Shown in pieces: positions 41,930 through 51,455 of a stretch of DNA of 64,000 bases. Where the stretch lies: positions 1-64,000 of the forward strand of contig NZ_JACJPO010000061.1 of assembly GCF_014696105.1 (NCBI RefSeq). The letters are read 5' to 3'. Numbering within the stretch: the stretch's first letter is position 1; each line of letters starts with the position of its first letter. Position numbers and translations under genes: made by a program. Origin of the DNA: Microcoleus sp. FACHB-1515. Its GTDB lineage: Bacteria; Cyanobacteriota; Cyanobacteriia; Elainellales; Elainellaceae. A model generated the notes under the pieces. The model was not told where the DNA came from, made no database searches, and saw only the letters and a program-made list of their open reading frames with translations.

Positions 41930-43252
41930 ATGTCTATTTCTCGTCGCCATTTTCTTTCGATCGCCACCACAGCGGCAGCCGGAACTTTGATTCTCAACGG
42001 CTGTAGCACTCCCAGCAGTCGAGGAGGCGGCGAAAGCACCACGACTTCCGCCAACGCTGAAGCGATCGAACTCACACCAGAAACTACGCCCGAAGTCACT
42101 ACCGCCAAATTGGGCTTCATCGCGCTGACCGATGCCGCTCCCTTGATCGTGGCGCAAGAAAAAGGCTTCTTCGCCAAGTACGGCATGACCGATGTGGAAG
42201 TTGCCAAGCAAGCCTCTTGGGGAACGACTCGCGACAACCTCGTTCTCGGTTCGGGCGGCGGCGGCATCGATGGCGCACACATCCTTTCCCCGATGCCCTA
42301 CCTGATCAGCGAAGGCATTGTCACGGATGGAAAGAAAGTGCCGATGTACATCTTGGCGCGGCTGAACGTGAACGGACAAGGCATCTCAGTTGCCAACGCT
42401 CACAAAGACTTGGGCGTTCAGCTTGATAGCTCAAAGCTGATGTCGAAAGTGCAAGAAACCAAGTCGGCAGGCAATCAGATGAAGTTTGCCGTCACCTTCC
42501 CCGGTGGCACACACGATCTTTGGATGCGCTACTGGCTAGCAGCGGGCGGCATCGACCCGAATACTGATGTGTCTACGATCGTCGTGCCGCCGCCGCAAAT
42601 GGTCGCCAACATGAAGACCGGAACGATGGATGCGTTCTGCGTCGGAGAACCCTGGAATGCTCAGTTGGTTAACCAGAAAATCGGCTACACCGCCCTCACG
42701 ACTGGACAACTGTGGAAAGACCACCCGGAAAAAGCCTTTGCCATGCGAGCCGATTGGGTGGACGCGAACCCGAAAGCCGCGCTTGCCATGATTAAAGCCG
42801 TGCAGGAAGCGCAAATCTGGTGCGAAGCCAACAAAGCCGAAATGATCGATATCGTCTCGAAGCGATCGTGGTTTGGCGTTCCCGCCGCTGACATTCAAGA
42901 CCGACTCAAAGGCACATTTGACTTTGGCGATGGTCGTCCGGTCGAAGAAAACAGCCCGCACGTGATGAAATTCTGGGCAGACAACGCCTCCTATCCCTAC
43001 AAGAGTCACGATATCTGGTTCATGACCGAGGAGCAGCGCTGGGGCTATCTGCCTGCGAATACCGACGTGAAGGCTTTGGTCGATCGCGTCAACCGTGAAG
43101 ATCTGTGGAAAGAAGCGGCCAAGGCGATCGGTCAAGAAGCCGCCATTCCCGCCAGCACGTCGCGCGGTGTCGAAACCTTCTTCGATGGCGTCACGTTTGA
43201 CCCGGAGAACCCCGCCGCTTATTTGAGCAGCTTGAAGATTAAGAAGGCTTAA
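41930..43252 (+). CDS. nrtA: Nitrate/nitrite ABC transporter substrate-binding lipoprotein (440 aa)
   Basis: High-affinity periplasmic binding protein of the NrtABCD importer. It has a twin-arginine-type signal (MSISRRHFLSIATTAAAG) and a lipobox LNGC, so it is anchored at Cys24 or nearby. The mature part has the CmpA/NrtA family blocks KLGFIALTDAAPLIVAQEKG, FFAKYGMTDVEVAKQASWGT and DAFCVGEPWNAQLV. Near-identical blocks recur in the C-terminal half of NrtC. It lies 44 nt after nirA, and a stem-loop follows its stop codon. Confidence 0.95.
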   Translation: MSISRRHFLSIATTAAAGTLILNGCSTPSSRGGGESTTTSANAEAIELTPETTPEVTTAKLGFIALTDAAPLIVAQEKGFFAKYGMTDVEVAKQASWGTTRDNLVLGSGGGGIDGAHILSPMPYLISEGIVTDGKKVPMYILARLNVNGQGISVANAHKDLGVQLDSSKLMSKVQETKSAGNQMKFAVTFPGGTHDLWMRYWLAAGGIDPNTDVSTIVVPPPQMVANMKTGTMDAFCVGEPWNAQLVNQKIGYTALTTGQLWKDHPEKAFAMRADWVDANPKAALAMIKAVQEAQIWCEANKAEMIDIVSKRSWFGVPAADIQDRLKGTFDFGDGRPVEENSPHVMKFWADNASYPYKSHDIWFMTEEQRWGYLPANTDVKALVDRVNREDLWKEAAKAIGQEAAIPASTSRGVETFFDGVTFDPENPAAYLSSLKIKKA

Positions 43253-43260
43253 TTCCGATG

Positions 43261-43288
43261 CGGGAGCAGCGATCGAACTCTGCTCCCG
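43261..43288 (+). promoter_or_regulatory. Intercistronic stem-loop between nrtA and nrtB
   Basis: CGGGAGCAG (43261-43269) and CTGCTCCCG (43280-43288) form a perfect 9-bp stem with a 10-nt loop just after the nrtA stop. No U-run follows, so it is not a full terminator. Such hairpins behind binding-protein genes often protect the upstream mRNA and raise its level over the permease genes. Confidence 0.6.
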
Positions 43289-43336
43289 TGCTGATCAACT
43301 CAATTCCCCTCACCCTCAAGGATTTTTGCAAGCAAC

Positions 43337-44164
43337 ATGACTGCACTCACCAGCCGATCGCGCCGCCGCTTTGATGCTCCTGGAATTGCTGCCCTGATTC
43401 TTCGCCGCTTGGTTCCGCCTGTCTCGGCGCTTGCCGTTTTCCTCCTGATCTGGCAAGGACTTTCGATCAGCGGCATTCTCGCCTTGCCTAGCCCGACTCA
43501 AACTTTTGCGGATACTTGGGAACTGATCGCCAATCCGTTCTATGACAATGGCGGCACAGATAAAGGTTTGCTGTTGCAAATTTTCGCCAGCATTCAGCGC
43601 GTCGCTTTGGGCTTCACCCTGGCGGCGATCGTGGGCATCGCACTCGGCATCGTCACGGGCATGAGCCAGTTCATGTACGAAGCGGTTGACCCGATCTTTC
43701 AAGTGCTGCGAACGATTCCGCCGCTGGCATGGCTGCCGATTTCGCTGGCCGCTTTCCAGCAAGCGCAGCCCTCCGCCATCTTCGTGATTTTCATTACGGC
43801 AATCTGGCCGATCATCATCAACACCTGCGAAGGCGTTCGCCAAATTCCGCAAGACTACAACAACGTCGCTCGCGTTTTGAAGCTGTCGCGCCCCGAATAT
43901 TTCACCAACATCCTCTTTCCCGCCACCGTTCCCTACATCTTCACCGGACTGCGAATTGGTGTCGGTCTGTCTTGGCTGGCGATCGTCGCCGCAGAAATGC
44001 TGATCGGCGGCGTGGGCATCGGCTTCTTCATCTGGGATGCCTGGAACAACTCGCGCATCAGCGACATTATTATCGCTCTGGTTTACATCGGCGTGGTTGG
44101 TCTGCTGCTCGATCGATTGGTTGGATACATCGCCACTTTGGTTGTCCCCACTGAGCAGAAATAA
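43337..44164 (+). CDS. nrtB: Nitrate/nitrite ABC transporter permease (275 aa)
   Basis: Integral-membrane subunit with about six helices of the binding-protein-dependent type. The cytoplasmic EAA loop is EAVDPIFQVLRTIPPLAWLP followed by QIPQDYNNVARVLKLSRPEY, where it contacts the ATPases. The C-terminal part (LRIGVGLSWLAIVAAEMLIG) is typical of NrtB/SsuC/TauC. Probably a homodimer that pairs with NrtC and NrtD. The ATG at 43337 is used. Confidence 0.95.
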   Translation: MTALTSRSRRRFDAPGIAALILRRLVPPVSALAVFLLIWQGLSISGILALPSPTQTFADTWELIANPFYDNGGTDKGLLLQIFASIQRVALGFTLAAIVGIALGIVTGMSQFMYEAVDPIFQVLRTIPPLAWLPISLAAFQQAQPSAIFVIFITAIWPIIINTCEGVRQIPQDYNNVARVLKLSRPEYFTNILFPATVPYIFTGLRIGVGLSWLAIVAAEMLIGGVGIGFFIWDAWNNSRISDIIIALVYIGVVGLLLDRLVGYIATLVVPTEQK

Positions 44165-44211
44165 GTAATCGGTTCCACGCTCGACTCCCGAATCCCCTTA
44201 CTTCAAACGCC

Positions 44212-46206
44212 ATGACATTTGTCGAAGTTGACCATATCGATCGCGTCTTTCCCCTCCCGGATGGCGGCGAATACATTGCGCTCAAAAATATCGACCTCAA
44301 GATCCGCAAAGGTGAATTCATCACGCTCGTCGGTCACTCTGGCTGCGGCAAATCCACCCTGCTCAACATCATTTCCGGTCTCGATAAGCCGACTGTGGGC
44401 GGTGTCGTCCTGGAAGGGCGGCAGGTGACAGAACCGGGACCCGATCGCATGGTCGTCTTCCAAAACTATTCGCTCCTGCCCTGGCTGACGGTTCGCCAAA
44501 ACATTGCTTTGGGCGTGAATCGCGTCCTGCGAGAGTTGCCGGAAAGTGAGCGCAACGGCATCATCCAAAAGCATATCGATATGGTCGGGCTGGCTCATGC
44601 CGCTGACAAGATGCCCGGACAAATTTCAGGTGGGATGAAGCAGCGGGTTGCGATCGCCCGTGCCCTCGCCATTCGTCCCAAACTCTTGCTGCTCGATGAA
44701 CCGTTTGGCGCACTCGACGCTTTGACGCGGGGCGGCTTGCAAGAGCAACTGATGCGAATCTGCGAAGAAAGCCAAGTCACCTGCGTCATGGTGACGCACG
44801 ACGTAGACGAAGCTTTGCTGTTGTCCGATCGCGTCGTCATGCTCACAAACGGCCCCGAATCGAATGTCGGTCAGGTGCTTGAAATTCCGTTTGAGCGTCC
44901 GCGATCGCGCATGGAAGTCGTCAACCATCCGAACTACTACGGACTGCGAAACGAGATTGTCTACTTCCTCAACCAGCAAAAGCGCGTCAAGCAAAAGAAA
45001 GTCAAGCCCCTCGTTGCCGTCGCGAAAAACGGACTGGAGAAAGTCAACCTCGATATCGGCTTCATTCCGCTCACCGACTGCGCTCCCCTCGTCGTCGCAA
45101 AGGAAATGGGCTTCTTCGAGAAGCACGGCTTGACCGAAGTAACGCTATCGCGTGAGCCAAGCTGGAAGGCGATCGCCCAAGGAATCACAGGTCGCCGCCT
45201 TGATGCCGCCGCGATGGTAACGGGAATGCCGCTTGCCCTCACCTTGGGATTGGGAGATAGTGCGCCACAGCCGATCGTCAGCGCGCTCACCTTGTCGCGC
45301 AACGGCAATGCGATCGTGTTCAGCAAGCAGCTTTATAACGAAGGCGTTCGCACTCTGGAGGATTTCAAGGCGCTGATCGATCGCACTCCCGACAAAGTTC
45401 ACACCTTGGGAATGGTTCACGCTTCGTCGATGCACAATCTGATGCTGCGCTACTGGCTGGCATCTGGCGGCATTGATCCCGACAAAGATGTGAGTCTGAC
45501 CGTAATTCCGCCCGCGCAAATGGTGGCGAACCTGAAAGCTGGAAACATCGACGGCTACTGCGTCGGAGAACCCTGGAACGCCCGCGCCGTTCACGAAGGT
45601 TTGGGATTTGTGATCGCCAACGACCTCGACATCTGGCAGGGTCACGCCGAGAAAGTTCTGGGAGTCCGCGAAGATTGGGCGAACCAGTATCCCAAAACGC
45701 ATCTCGCCCTCGTGAAAGCTTTGCTGGAAGCTTGCGAATACTGCGACGATCGCCGCAACCGCGAAGGCATTCTCGAAGTGCTGTGCCGTCCGCACTATCT
45801 GGGAACCGATCCGGCCTACACGCGCCCCGGTTTTCTGGATGCTTACGATCGCGGCGACGGTTCACCGCTGCGCTCCTACCTCAACTACAACCAGTTCTTT
45901 ACGAGCAAAACGAACTATCCCGATCGCGTCGAGGCGCTGTGGGCAATGGTGCAAATGGCACGGTGGGGCATTGTGGATTTTCCGCGCAACTGGCTGGAAG
46001 TTACTGAACGCACTTGGCGGACGGACATTTTCGGCCAAGCCGCCCGCGAACTGGAAATGCTCGACTTTGGCCGCGATCGCCGCCCGATCGTGCTGGGTGA
46101 TGGCACGGTGTTTAACCCCGACGACCCAATTGCGTATCTGAACGCACTGGAAATTAAGCGCGACATCAATATTGTTGAAGTTGCCCTTGACCCGATCGCC
46201 GTTTAG
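44212..46206 (+). CDS. nrtC: Nitrate transporter ATPase fused to NrtA-like domain (664 aa)
   Basis: N-terminal ABC ATPase (residues about 1-260): Walker A GHSGCGKS, signature ISGGMKQRVAIARA, Walker B LLLLDEPFGALDALTR. After a Lys-rich linker (QKRVKQKKVKPLV) comes a domain of about 380 residues clearly homologous to NrtA (LDIGFIPLTDCAPLVVAKEM, DGYCVGEPWNARAV). In Synechococcus this C-terminal domain is needed for ammonium-promoted inhibition of nitrate uptake. No signal peptide: the binding-protein-like domain is cytoplasmic. The start ATG at 44212 is used. Confidence 0.95.
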   Translation: MTFVEVDHIDRVFPLPDGGEYIALKNIDLKIRKGEFITLVGHSGCGKSTLLNIISGLDKPTVGGVVLEGRQVTEPGPDRMVVFQNYSLLPWLTVRQNIALGVNRVLRELPESERNGIIQKHIDMVGLAHAADKMPGQISGGMKQRVAIARALAIRPKLLLLDEPFGALDALTRGGLQEQLMRICEESQVTCVMVTHDVDEALLLSDRVVMLTNGPESNVGQVLEIPFERPRSRMEVVNHPNYYGLRNEIVYFLNQQKRVKQKKVKPLVAVAKNGLEKVNLDIGFIPLTDCAPLVVAKEMGFFEKHGLTEVTLSREPSWKAIAQGITGRRLDAAAMVTGMPLALTLGLGDSAPQPIVSALTLSRNGNAIVFSKQLYNEGVRTLEDFKALIDRTPDKVHTLGMVHASSMHNLMLRYWLASGGIDPDKDVSLTVIPPAQMVANLKAGNIDGYCVGEPWNARAVHEGLGFVIANDLDIWQGHAEKVLGVREDWANQYPKTHLALVKALLEACEYCDDRRNREGILEVLCRPHYLGTDPAYTRPGFLDAYDRGDGSPLRSYLNYNQFFTSKTNYPDRVEALWAMVQMARWGIVDFPRNWLEVTERTWRTDIFGQAARELEMLDFGRDRRPIVLGDGTVFNPDDPIAYLNALEIKRDINIVEVALDPIAV

Positions 46207-46220
46207 CGACTGTCCGAACC

Positions 46221-46320
46221 GCCCCCTAGCCCCCAAGCTTGGGGGAACCGAACCAACCGCCTTTGCCGCACCGCAAACATCCCGGTTCAAAATCCCCCAA
46301 GCTTGGGGGATTTGGGGGGC
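46221..46320. repeat. Twin palindromic repeat between nrtC and nrtD
   Basis: The 16-bp palindrome CCCCCAAGCTTGGGGG occurs twice, at 46230-46245 and 46294-46309, flanked by CCCCCTAG and ATTTGGGGGG. It belongs to the CCCCCTAAATCCCCC-type interspersed family also present near 34817-34851, 52703-52750 and 60119-60165. Here it lies inside the nitrate operon in the 155-nt gap before nrtD, where the transcript would form two strong hairpins. Confidence 0.85.
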
Positions 46321-46361
46321 AAACCCAAGTCTCGATCGCCTGACCCTTCTAGCAACTGACC

Positions 46362-47204
46362 ATGCAAACCATTCCAACCACCACGACAACCCCCAGCACA
46401 GCGGCCACGCTCAAGCCCGATCCCTTCTTGGTGATCGAAAACGTCTCGAAGGTGTATCCCACGCCCAAAGGCAACTACACCGTTTTGCAAGACGTGAATC
46501 TGACCGTGCGCGAAGGCGAATTTATCACGCTGATCGGTCACTCTGGCTGCGGCAAATCCACCCTGCTCAACATGGTGTCGGGCTTCAACAAACCGTCATC
46601 GGGTGAAGTGCGCGTCCAATCGAAGCGAATCACCGAACCGGGACCCGATCGCATGGTCGTGTTCCAAAACTACTCGCTGCTGCCTTGGAAAACCGCTTTC
46701 GAGAATGTTTACATCGGGATTCACTCGGTTTATCCCGACAAATCCAAGGCGGAAAAAACCGAGATTGCCAATGAACACCTTGCCCTTGTCGGCCTGACCG
46801 AAGCCGCCAACAAAAAGCCCACTCAGCTATCGGGCGGCATGAAGCAGCGCGTTTCGATCGCCCGCGCCCTCGCCCTGCGTCCTCAAGTGCTGTTGCTAGA
46901 CGAACCGTTTGGCGCACTTGACCCGATCACTCGCGAAGAACTGCAAGAAGAACTTCTGGCGATCTGGCGCAGTTCTCGCGTCACCGTCTTGATGATCACG
47001 CACGACATCGACGAAGCGCTGTTTCTGAGCGATCGCGTCGTAATGATGACCAATGGCCCCTCTGCGACGATCGGTGAAATTCTCGAAATTCCTTTTCCCC
47101 GCCCGCGCAACCGCACTCAGCTTCTCGAAGACCCCGACTACTACGATCTTCGCAACCAAGCGCTTGACTTCCTCTACCGTCGCTTTGCCCACGACGACGC
47201 TTGA
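46362..47204 (+). CDS. nrtD: Nitrate transporter ATPase (280 aa)
   Basis: Second ATPase subunit of the nitrate/nitrite importer: Walker A GHSGCGKS, signature LSGGMKQRVSIARA, Walker B LLLLDEPFGALDPITR and switch His in MITHDIDEAL. It matches the N-terminal half of NrtC closely but lacks its binding-protein-like domain. Preceded by a Thr-rich N-terminus (TIPTTTTTPSTA). It forms the heteromeric ATPase pair with NrtC at the NrtB permease. The ATG at 46362 is used. Confidence 0.95.
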   Translation: MQTIPTTTTTPSTAATLKPDPFLVIENVSKVYPTPKGNYTVLQDVNLTVREGEFITLIGHSGCGKSTLLNMVSGFNKPSSGEVRVQSKRITEPGPDRMVVFQNYSLLPWKTAFENVYIGIHSVYPDKSKAEKTEIANEHLALVGLTEAANKKPTQLSGGMKQRVSIARALALRPQVLLLDEPFGALDPITREELQEELLAIWRSSRVTVLMITHDIDEALFLSDRVVMMTNGPSATIGEILEIPFPRPRNRTQLLEDPDYYDLRNQALDFLYRRFAHDDA

Positions 47205-47270
47205 TTGGGGATTAGGGAAACAACCCCACCTATCTCCAACCCCGAACCCCGTTGCATTCTACAAACCGCC

Positions 47271-49460
47271 GTGTCTGACCCAATCAAAACCGTTTGCCCC
47301 TATTGTGGTGTGGGCTGTGGCCTTGAGGTCGTTCCGACTGTCAAAGGCGACAAGATTACTGGCATTAGCAAAGTGAGGGGCGATCGCTCTCATCCATCCA
47401 GTCAAGGCATGGTCTGCGTGAAGGGCGCAACGGTGGCTGAGTCGATCGGCAAAGACCGCTTGCTGCACCCGATGCTGCGCGAATCGCTGGATGAACCGTT
47501 TCGGCGGGTGACTTGGGAGGAAGCGATCGATCGACTTGTCACTGAAATTCAAAAGGTGCGTTTCACCTGGGGAGCCGACGCGATCTGCATGTACGGGTCG
47601 GGTCAGTTTGTCACCGAAGATTACTACGTCGCCCAAAAGCTGATGAAAGGGGCGCTGGGCACGAATAACTTTGATGCGAATTCGCGCCTGTGCATGTCGT
47701 CTGCCGTGATGGGCTATCTGCAAAGTCTCGGCTCGGATGGCCCACCCTGCTGCTATGACGATCTTGAACTCACCGATTGTGCGTTTTTGATTGGCACAAA
47801 CACGGCGGAATGCCATCCGATCGTTTTCAATCGCCTCCGCAAGCATCACAAGCAAAATCCCCACGTCAAGCTGATCGTTGTTGATCCGCGCTGCACTCCG
47901 ACTGCGGAAGTTGCGGATTTGCACCTCGCGATCAAACCGGGAACGGATATCGATTTGCTCAACGGCATTGCCTATTTGCTGCTGGAGTGGAATTATTTCG
48001 ACGCTGACTTTATTGAAGAATGCACGAACGGCTTTGCTGAATTTGTCGAAGTCGTGCGCCACTATCCGCCGGAGCGGGTGGTCGATCGCTGCGGCATTTC
48101 CGTAGAAGACCTGAAAAAAGCCGCGCAATATTGGGGCGAATCGTATCGCGTCCTTTCCTTATGGTCGATGGGGATCAATCAGTCAAGCGAGGGAACGGCC
48201 AAGGCGCGATCGCTGATTAACCTGCACCTGATGACCGGACAGATCGGACGGGCGGGAGCAGGACCCTTCTCGCTGACCGGACAGCCAAACGCGATGGGCG
48301 GACGCGAGGCAGGCGGCTTGTCGCATCTTTTGCCGGGATATCGATCGGTGAGAAATCCGCAGCACCGTGAGGAAATTGAGCATTTTTGGAATTTTCCTGC
48401 CGGACGCATTCAGGCCGAGCGTGGACGTACCGCTTGGGAAATGATCGAAGGACTCGAATCGGGCGACGTGAAGCTGTTGTGGATTGCGGCGACGAATCCT
48501 GCTGTGAGTTTGCCGGATTTGGAGCGGGCAAAAAAAGCGCTGAAGCGATCGCCCTTCACCGTTTACCAGGAAGCTTACTATCCGACCGAAACCGCTGTCT
48601 TCGCGCATCTGCTGCTGCCTGCAACCCAGTGGAGCGAAAAAACCGGAGTGATGACGAATTCCGAACGGCGCGTTTCTCTCTGTCCCGCTTTTCAATCGGC
48701 GGATGGCGAAGCGAAAGAAGACTGGGCGATCTTTGCCGAAGTGGGTCGCCGCTTGGGATTTGTCGAGCAGTTTTCTTTCAACTCGTCGGCTGAAGTGTTT
48801 GCGGAATTCGTCAAGCTGACGCACAATCGGCCTTGCGACATGAGCGGACTAAGTCACGATCGCCTGCGCGAACAGGGGCCGACGCAGTGGCCGTATCCGG
48901 TTGGGGAAACGAAGCGATCGCCTGCCTCATCGCAGCGGCTCTACACGAATTTGCAGTTTGCCACGCCCGACCATCGCGCCCGCTTTGGCGCAGTCCACTC
49001 GAAAGGCTTGGCCGAACCGCACGATCCTGCTTATCCGTTTGTGTTGACGACGGGGCGCGTTTACGGCCACTGGCACACCTTGACGCGAACGGGACGAACG
49101 GAAAAAATTCAGCAGCTACATCCCGAACCGTTCCTCGAAATTCATCCGCGCGATGCAAAGGAATTGGGCATCATCGAAGGAAATTTGGTGGAGGTACGAT
49201 CGCGACGCGGTTCCGCTAAACTGGCAGCTAAAGTGACGCGATCGATTTCACCCGGAACCGTGTTCATGCCGATGCACTGGGGAGCGCTTTGGGCAGACGA
49301 TGCCGAAGTCAACGCCTTGATGCATTCTGCCGCCTGTCCCGATTCGCTTCAGCCAGAACTGAAGGCTTGCGCCGTTCAGGTGATTCCGCTGACGGCAGTG
49401 GCGACGGCGCGATCGGAGCAGTTCGATCGCGCGATCGCCGCGCCCGCTGCCATTTCTTGA
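47271..49460 (+). CDS. narB: Ferredoxin-dependent nitrate reductase, molybdenum enzyme (729 aa)
   Basis: Reduces nitrate to nitrite with electrons from ferredoxin. N-terminal [4Fe-4S] ligands CPYCGVGC plus the fourth Cys in GMVCVKG. Bis-MGD-binding domains follow, with the Mo-ligand Cys in [34 protein letters not shown] and [16 protein letters not shown]. The C-terminal molydopterin-dinucleotide barrel contains [17 protein letters not shown]. The start is the GTG at 47271 ([12 protein letters not shown]), giving the usual length; a TTG at 47205 that overlaps nrtD is unlikely. Confidence 0.95.
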   Translation: MSDPIKTVCPYCGVGCGLEVVPTVKGDKITGISKVRGDRSHPSSQGMVCVKGATVAESIGKDRLLHPMLRESLDEPFRRVTWEEAIDRLVTEIQKVRFTWGADAICMYGSGQFVTEDYYVAQKLMKGALGTNNFDANSRLCMSSAVMGYLQSLGSDGPPCCYDDLELTDCAFLIGTNTAECHPIVFNRLRKHHKQNPHVKLIVVDPRCTPTAEVADLHLAIKPGTDIDLLNGIAYLLLEWNYFDADFIEECTNGFAEFVEVVRHYPPERVVDRCGISVEDLKKAAQYWGESYRVLSLWSMGINQSSEGTAKARSLINLHLMTGQIGRAGAGPFSLTGQPNAMGGREAGGLSHLLPGYRSVRNPQHREEIEHFWNFPAGRIQAERGRTAWEMIEGLESGDVKLLWIAATNPAVSLPDLERAKKALKRSPFTVYQEAYYPTETAVFAHLLLPATQWSEKTGVMTNSERRVSLCPAFQSADGEAKEDWAIFAEVGRRLGFVEQFSFNSSAEVFAEFVKLTHNRPCDMSGLSHDRLREQGPTQWPYPVGETKRSPASSQRLYTNLQFATPDHRARFGAVHSKGLAEPHDPAYPFVLTTGRVYGHWHTLTRTGRTEKIQQLHPEPFLEIHPRDAKELGIIEGNLVEVRSRRGSAKLAAKVTRSISPGTVFMPMHWGALWADDAEVNALMHSAACPDSLQPELKACAVQVIPLTAVATARSEQFDRAIAAPAAIS

Positions 49461-49465
49461 ACCGG

Positions 49466-49924
49466 ATGACCGCTGTGACGTTTTTTCAGTTTGAGCAAGA
49501 TTTTGTCGATTCGCTCCGCTGTATTCCGATGCAGGTGCGCTACAAGCTCGACACCTGCGGCGTGAAGCTGAAGCTGTCACACTGGTCGCATTTCACCGAG
49601 GCGGAACGGCAGGCGATCGTCAACGCTCCCTGCGAAACTGACTCAGAAATTGAGGATTACCGAAATCTGGTGCAGCAGTTTGTCACACAGCACATGGGGA
49701 CGCCTGCGGGGACGCTAGCGATCGATCCGCATCCGGCTTGGCTAAACGGCAATTCGGTTCCGGCTGAAGTGCAGGAAAAGGCGATCGAATTTGGGGTGGC
49801 GATCGATTTGCCGCGCTGGAATGCTTTAACGCCGCTTCAGCGATTTGTGCTGATCAAGCTGAGTCGTCCTGGACATGAAAACAAAAACTTTCAGCCTGCG
49901 CTGACGGAATTTCACTTGGTTTGA
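49466..49924 (+). CDS. narM: Nitrate reductase-associated protein NarM (152 aa)
   Basis: Member of the nitrate-reductase-associated family described in cyanobacteria, where NarM is required for active NarB; the mechanism (maturation or stability) is unresolved. Visible features are FFQFEQDFVDSLRCIPMQVR, LDTCGVKLKLSHWSHFTEAE, and LPRWNALTPLQRFVLIKLSR near the end. It starts with the ATG at 49466, only 5 nt after the narB stop. It is the last gene of the operon and ends 3 nt before the convergent dnaA stop. Confidence 0.85.
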   Translation: MTAVTFFQFEQDFVDSLRCIPMQVRYKLDTCGVKLKLSHWSHFTEAERQAIVNAPCETDSEIEDYRNLVQQFVTQHMGTPAGTLAIDPHPAWLNGNSVPAEVQEKAIEFGVAIDLPRWNALTPLQRFVLIKLSRPGHENKNFQPALTEFHLV

Positions 49925-49927
49925 TAT

Positions 49928-51283
49928 TTATTTGCGCGGTTGCTGACTGGTGAAGTTGATGCGATCGCTCAACTGCCGCAGGTTACGAGCTAAATCCAAA
50001 TCCGTTTCTTTTAGCTGTGAAATTTTGTCACAGCTATACATCACCGTTGTGTGATCTTTGCCGCCGAAGACTTCACCAATTTTGGGCAGGCTCAAATCGG
50101 TATGCTGGCGCATCAGATACATGCCAATTTGCCGCGCCATGCTGATTTCGCGACGGCGCGAGTTGCCTTTGAGGTCTTCGATCGCCACCTTATAAGTTTC
50201 GGCTACTGCTGCGATCACGGCTTCTGGCGAAGCTTCTGCCTGTTCGCTGGGTGGATTTAGAACGGGAGCAATGTTTTCGACCGTCATCGGCAAACCGGAA
50301 ATTGAAATGTAGGCAACGGCACGAATGAGTGCGCCTTCCAGTTCTCGAATATTGGTTGTGTAGCTTGATGCAATGTACTCAATTACATCGCGAGGCAATC
50401 GCATATTTTCGTATTCTGCTTTCTTTTGCAAAATTGCCATTCGCGTTTCAAAATCAGGCGATTGAATATCAGCAATTAAGCCCATCGAAAAGCGCGAACA
50501 GAGGCGTTCTTGCAATCGCGGAATTTGGCTGGGGGGGCGATCGCTCGCCAACACAACTTGCTTTCCGGCTTCGTGCAGCGTATTAAAGGTGTGAAAAAAT
50601 TCTTCCTGCGTGTATTCTTTTCCTTCGATGAACTGAATATCATCCACTAGCAGTACGTCCACAGCGCGATAGTGTTCGCGAAAGCTTTGCATACTGTCTT
50701 TGCGAATGGCTGCGATCAAATCGTTGGTAAACTGTTCGGTGGAAACATAAAAAATTCGCGAATCGGGATGATTGTCCAATCGGTAGTTGCCGATCGCCTG
50801 CATCAGATGCGTCTTTCCCAGTCCAACGCCGCCGCACAAAAACAGCGGGTTAAATTCGCGTCCGGGTGATTCGGCAACGGCTAGTGATGCGGCGTGCGCC
50901 ATGCGGTTGTTGGAGCCGACGACGAAGCGCGAAAAGGCGTATTTTGAGTTGAGTTCGGTCGATCGAGGTCGATGACTTGATTCGGCAGGTGTTTCGGCGG
51001 GCAGCGGCCACATTAAATCGCCGTTGTCGTCGCCTTGGCGGACGGTGAAGTGAATTTCGATCGGGCGACCGAGAATGTCGTGAACGGTATCGGCGATCGT
51101 TTTGACGTAGTACTTTTGCAGCCAATTTCGCGCAAACGGATTGGGCGTGCAGACCGTCAGGCGATCGCCTTCGAGCTGTTCTGCGGTTGCGGTTTTGATC
51201 CAGGTGTCAAACGTGGGGCGGCTAAGCTGCACTTGAAGCCGCTCTAGAACTTGATCCCACAGACTTTCTAACAGAACTTCCAC
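49928..51283 (-). CDS. dnaA: Chromosomal replication initiator DnaA (451 aa)
   Basis: Binds DnaA boxes and opens the origin. Domain I spans about residues 1-75 ([20 protein letters not shown]) and linker domain II is short. Domain III is AAA+ with Walker [12 protein letters not shown] and Walker [11 protein letters not shown]. Domain IV has the duplex-binding signature [12 protein letters not shown]. The GTG at 51283 is chosen because GTAGAGG lies 6-7 nt before it; a TTG two codons upstream would overlap that site. No dnaN neighbour and no DnaA-box cluster is seen nearby, so the origin is probably elsewhere. Confidence 0.97.
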   Translation of the reverse strand: MEVLLESLWDQVLERLQVQLSRPTFDTWIKTATAEQLEGDRLTVCTPNPFARNWLQKYYVKTIADTVHDILGRPIEIHFTVRQGDDNGDLMWPLPAETPAESSHRPRSTELNSKYAFSRFVVGSNNRMAHAASLAVAESPGREFNPLFLCGGVGLGKTHLMQAIGNYRLDNHPDSRIFYVSTEQFTNDLIAAIRKDSMQSFREHYRAVDVLLVDDIQFIEGKEYTQEEFFHTFNTLHEAGKQVVLASDRPPSQIPRLQERLCSRFSMGLIADIQSPDFETRMAILQKKAEYENMRLPRDVIEYIASSYTTNIRELEGALIRAVAYISISGLPMTVENIAPVLNPPSEQAEASPEAVIAAVAETYKVAIEDLKGNSRRREISMARQIGMYLMRQHTDLSLPKIGEVFGGKDHTTVMYSCDKISQLKETDLDLARNLRQLSDRINFTSQQPRK

Positions 51284-51455
51284 GCCCAACCTCTACCTTT
51301 GATTTGCTGTCGATCGAAAATTCTGCCTGCCGAACTGCAAGAGGACTAGACGACGATAGCTTGCTCTTGCTGGAGCAATTAAACCAGAAGTCTAGCTCGA
51401 TCGGGCGATTTGTTGAGGCAAATTTTAGATTCGATCGCGTCTTTCACCGTCGGAA

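Noticed and set aside
51284-51455. Replication origin beside dnaA
   Set aside because: I found no cluster of TTATCCACA-type boxes and no dnaN neighbour; cyanobacterial origins are often distant from dnaA.
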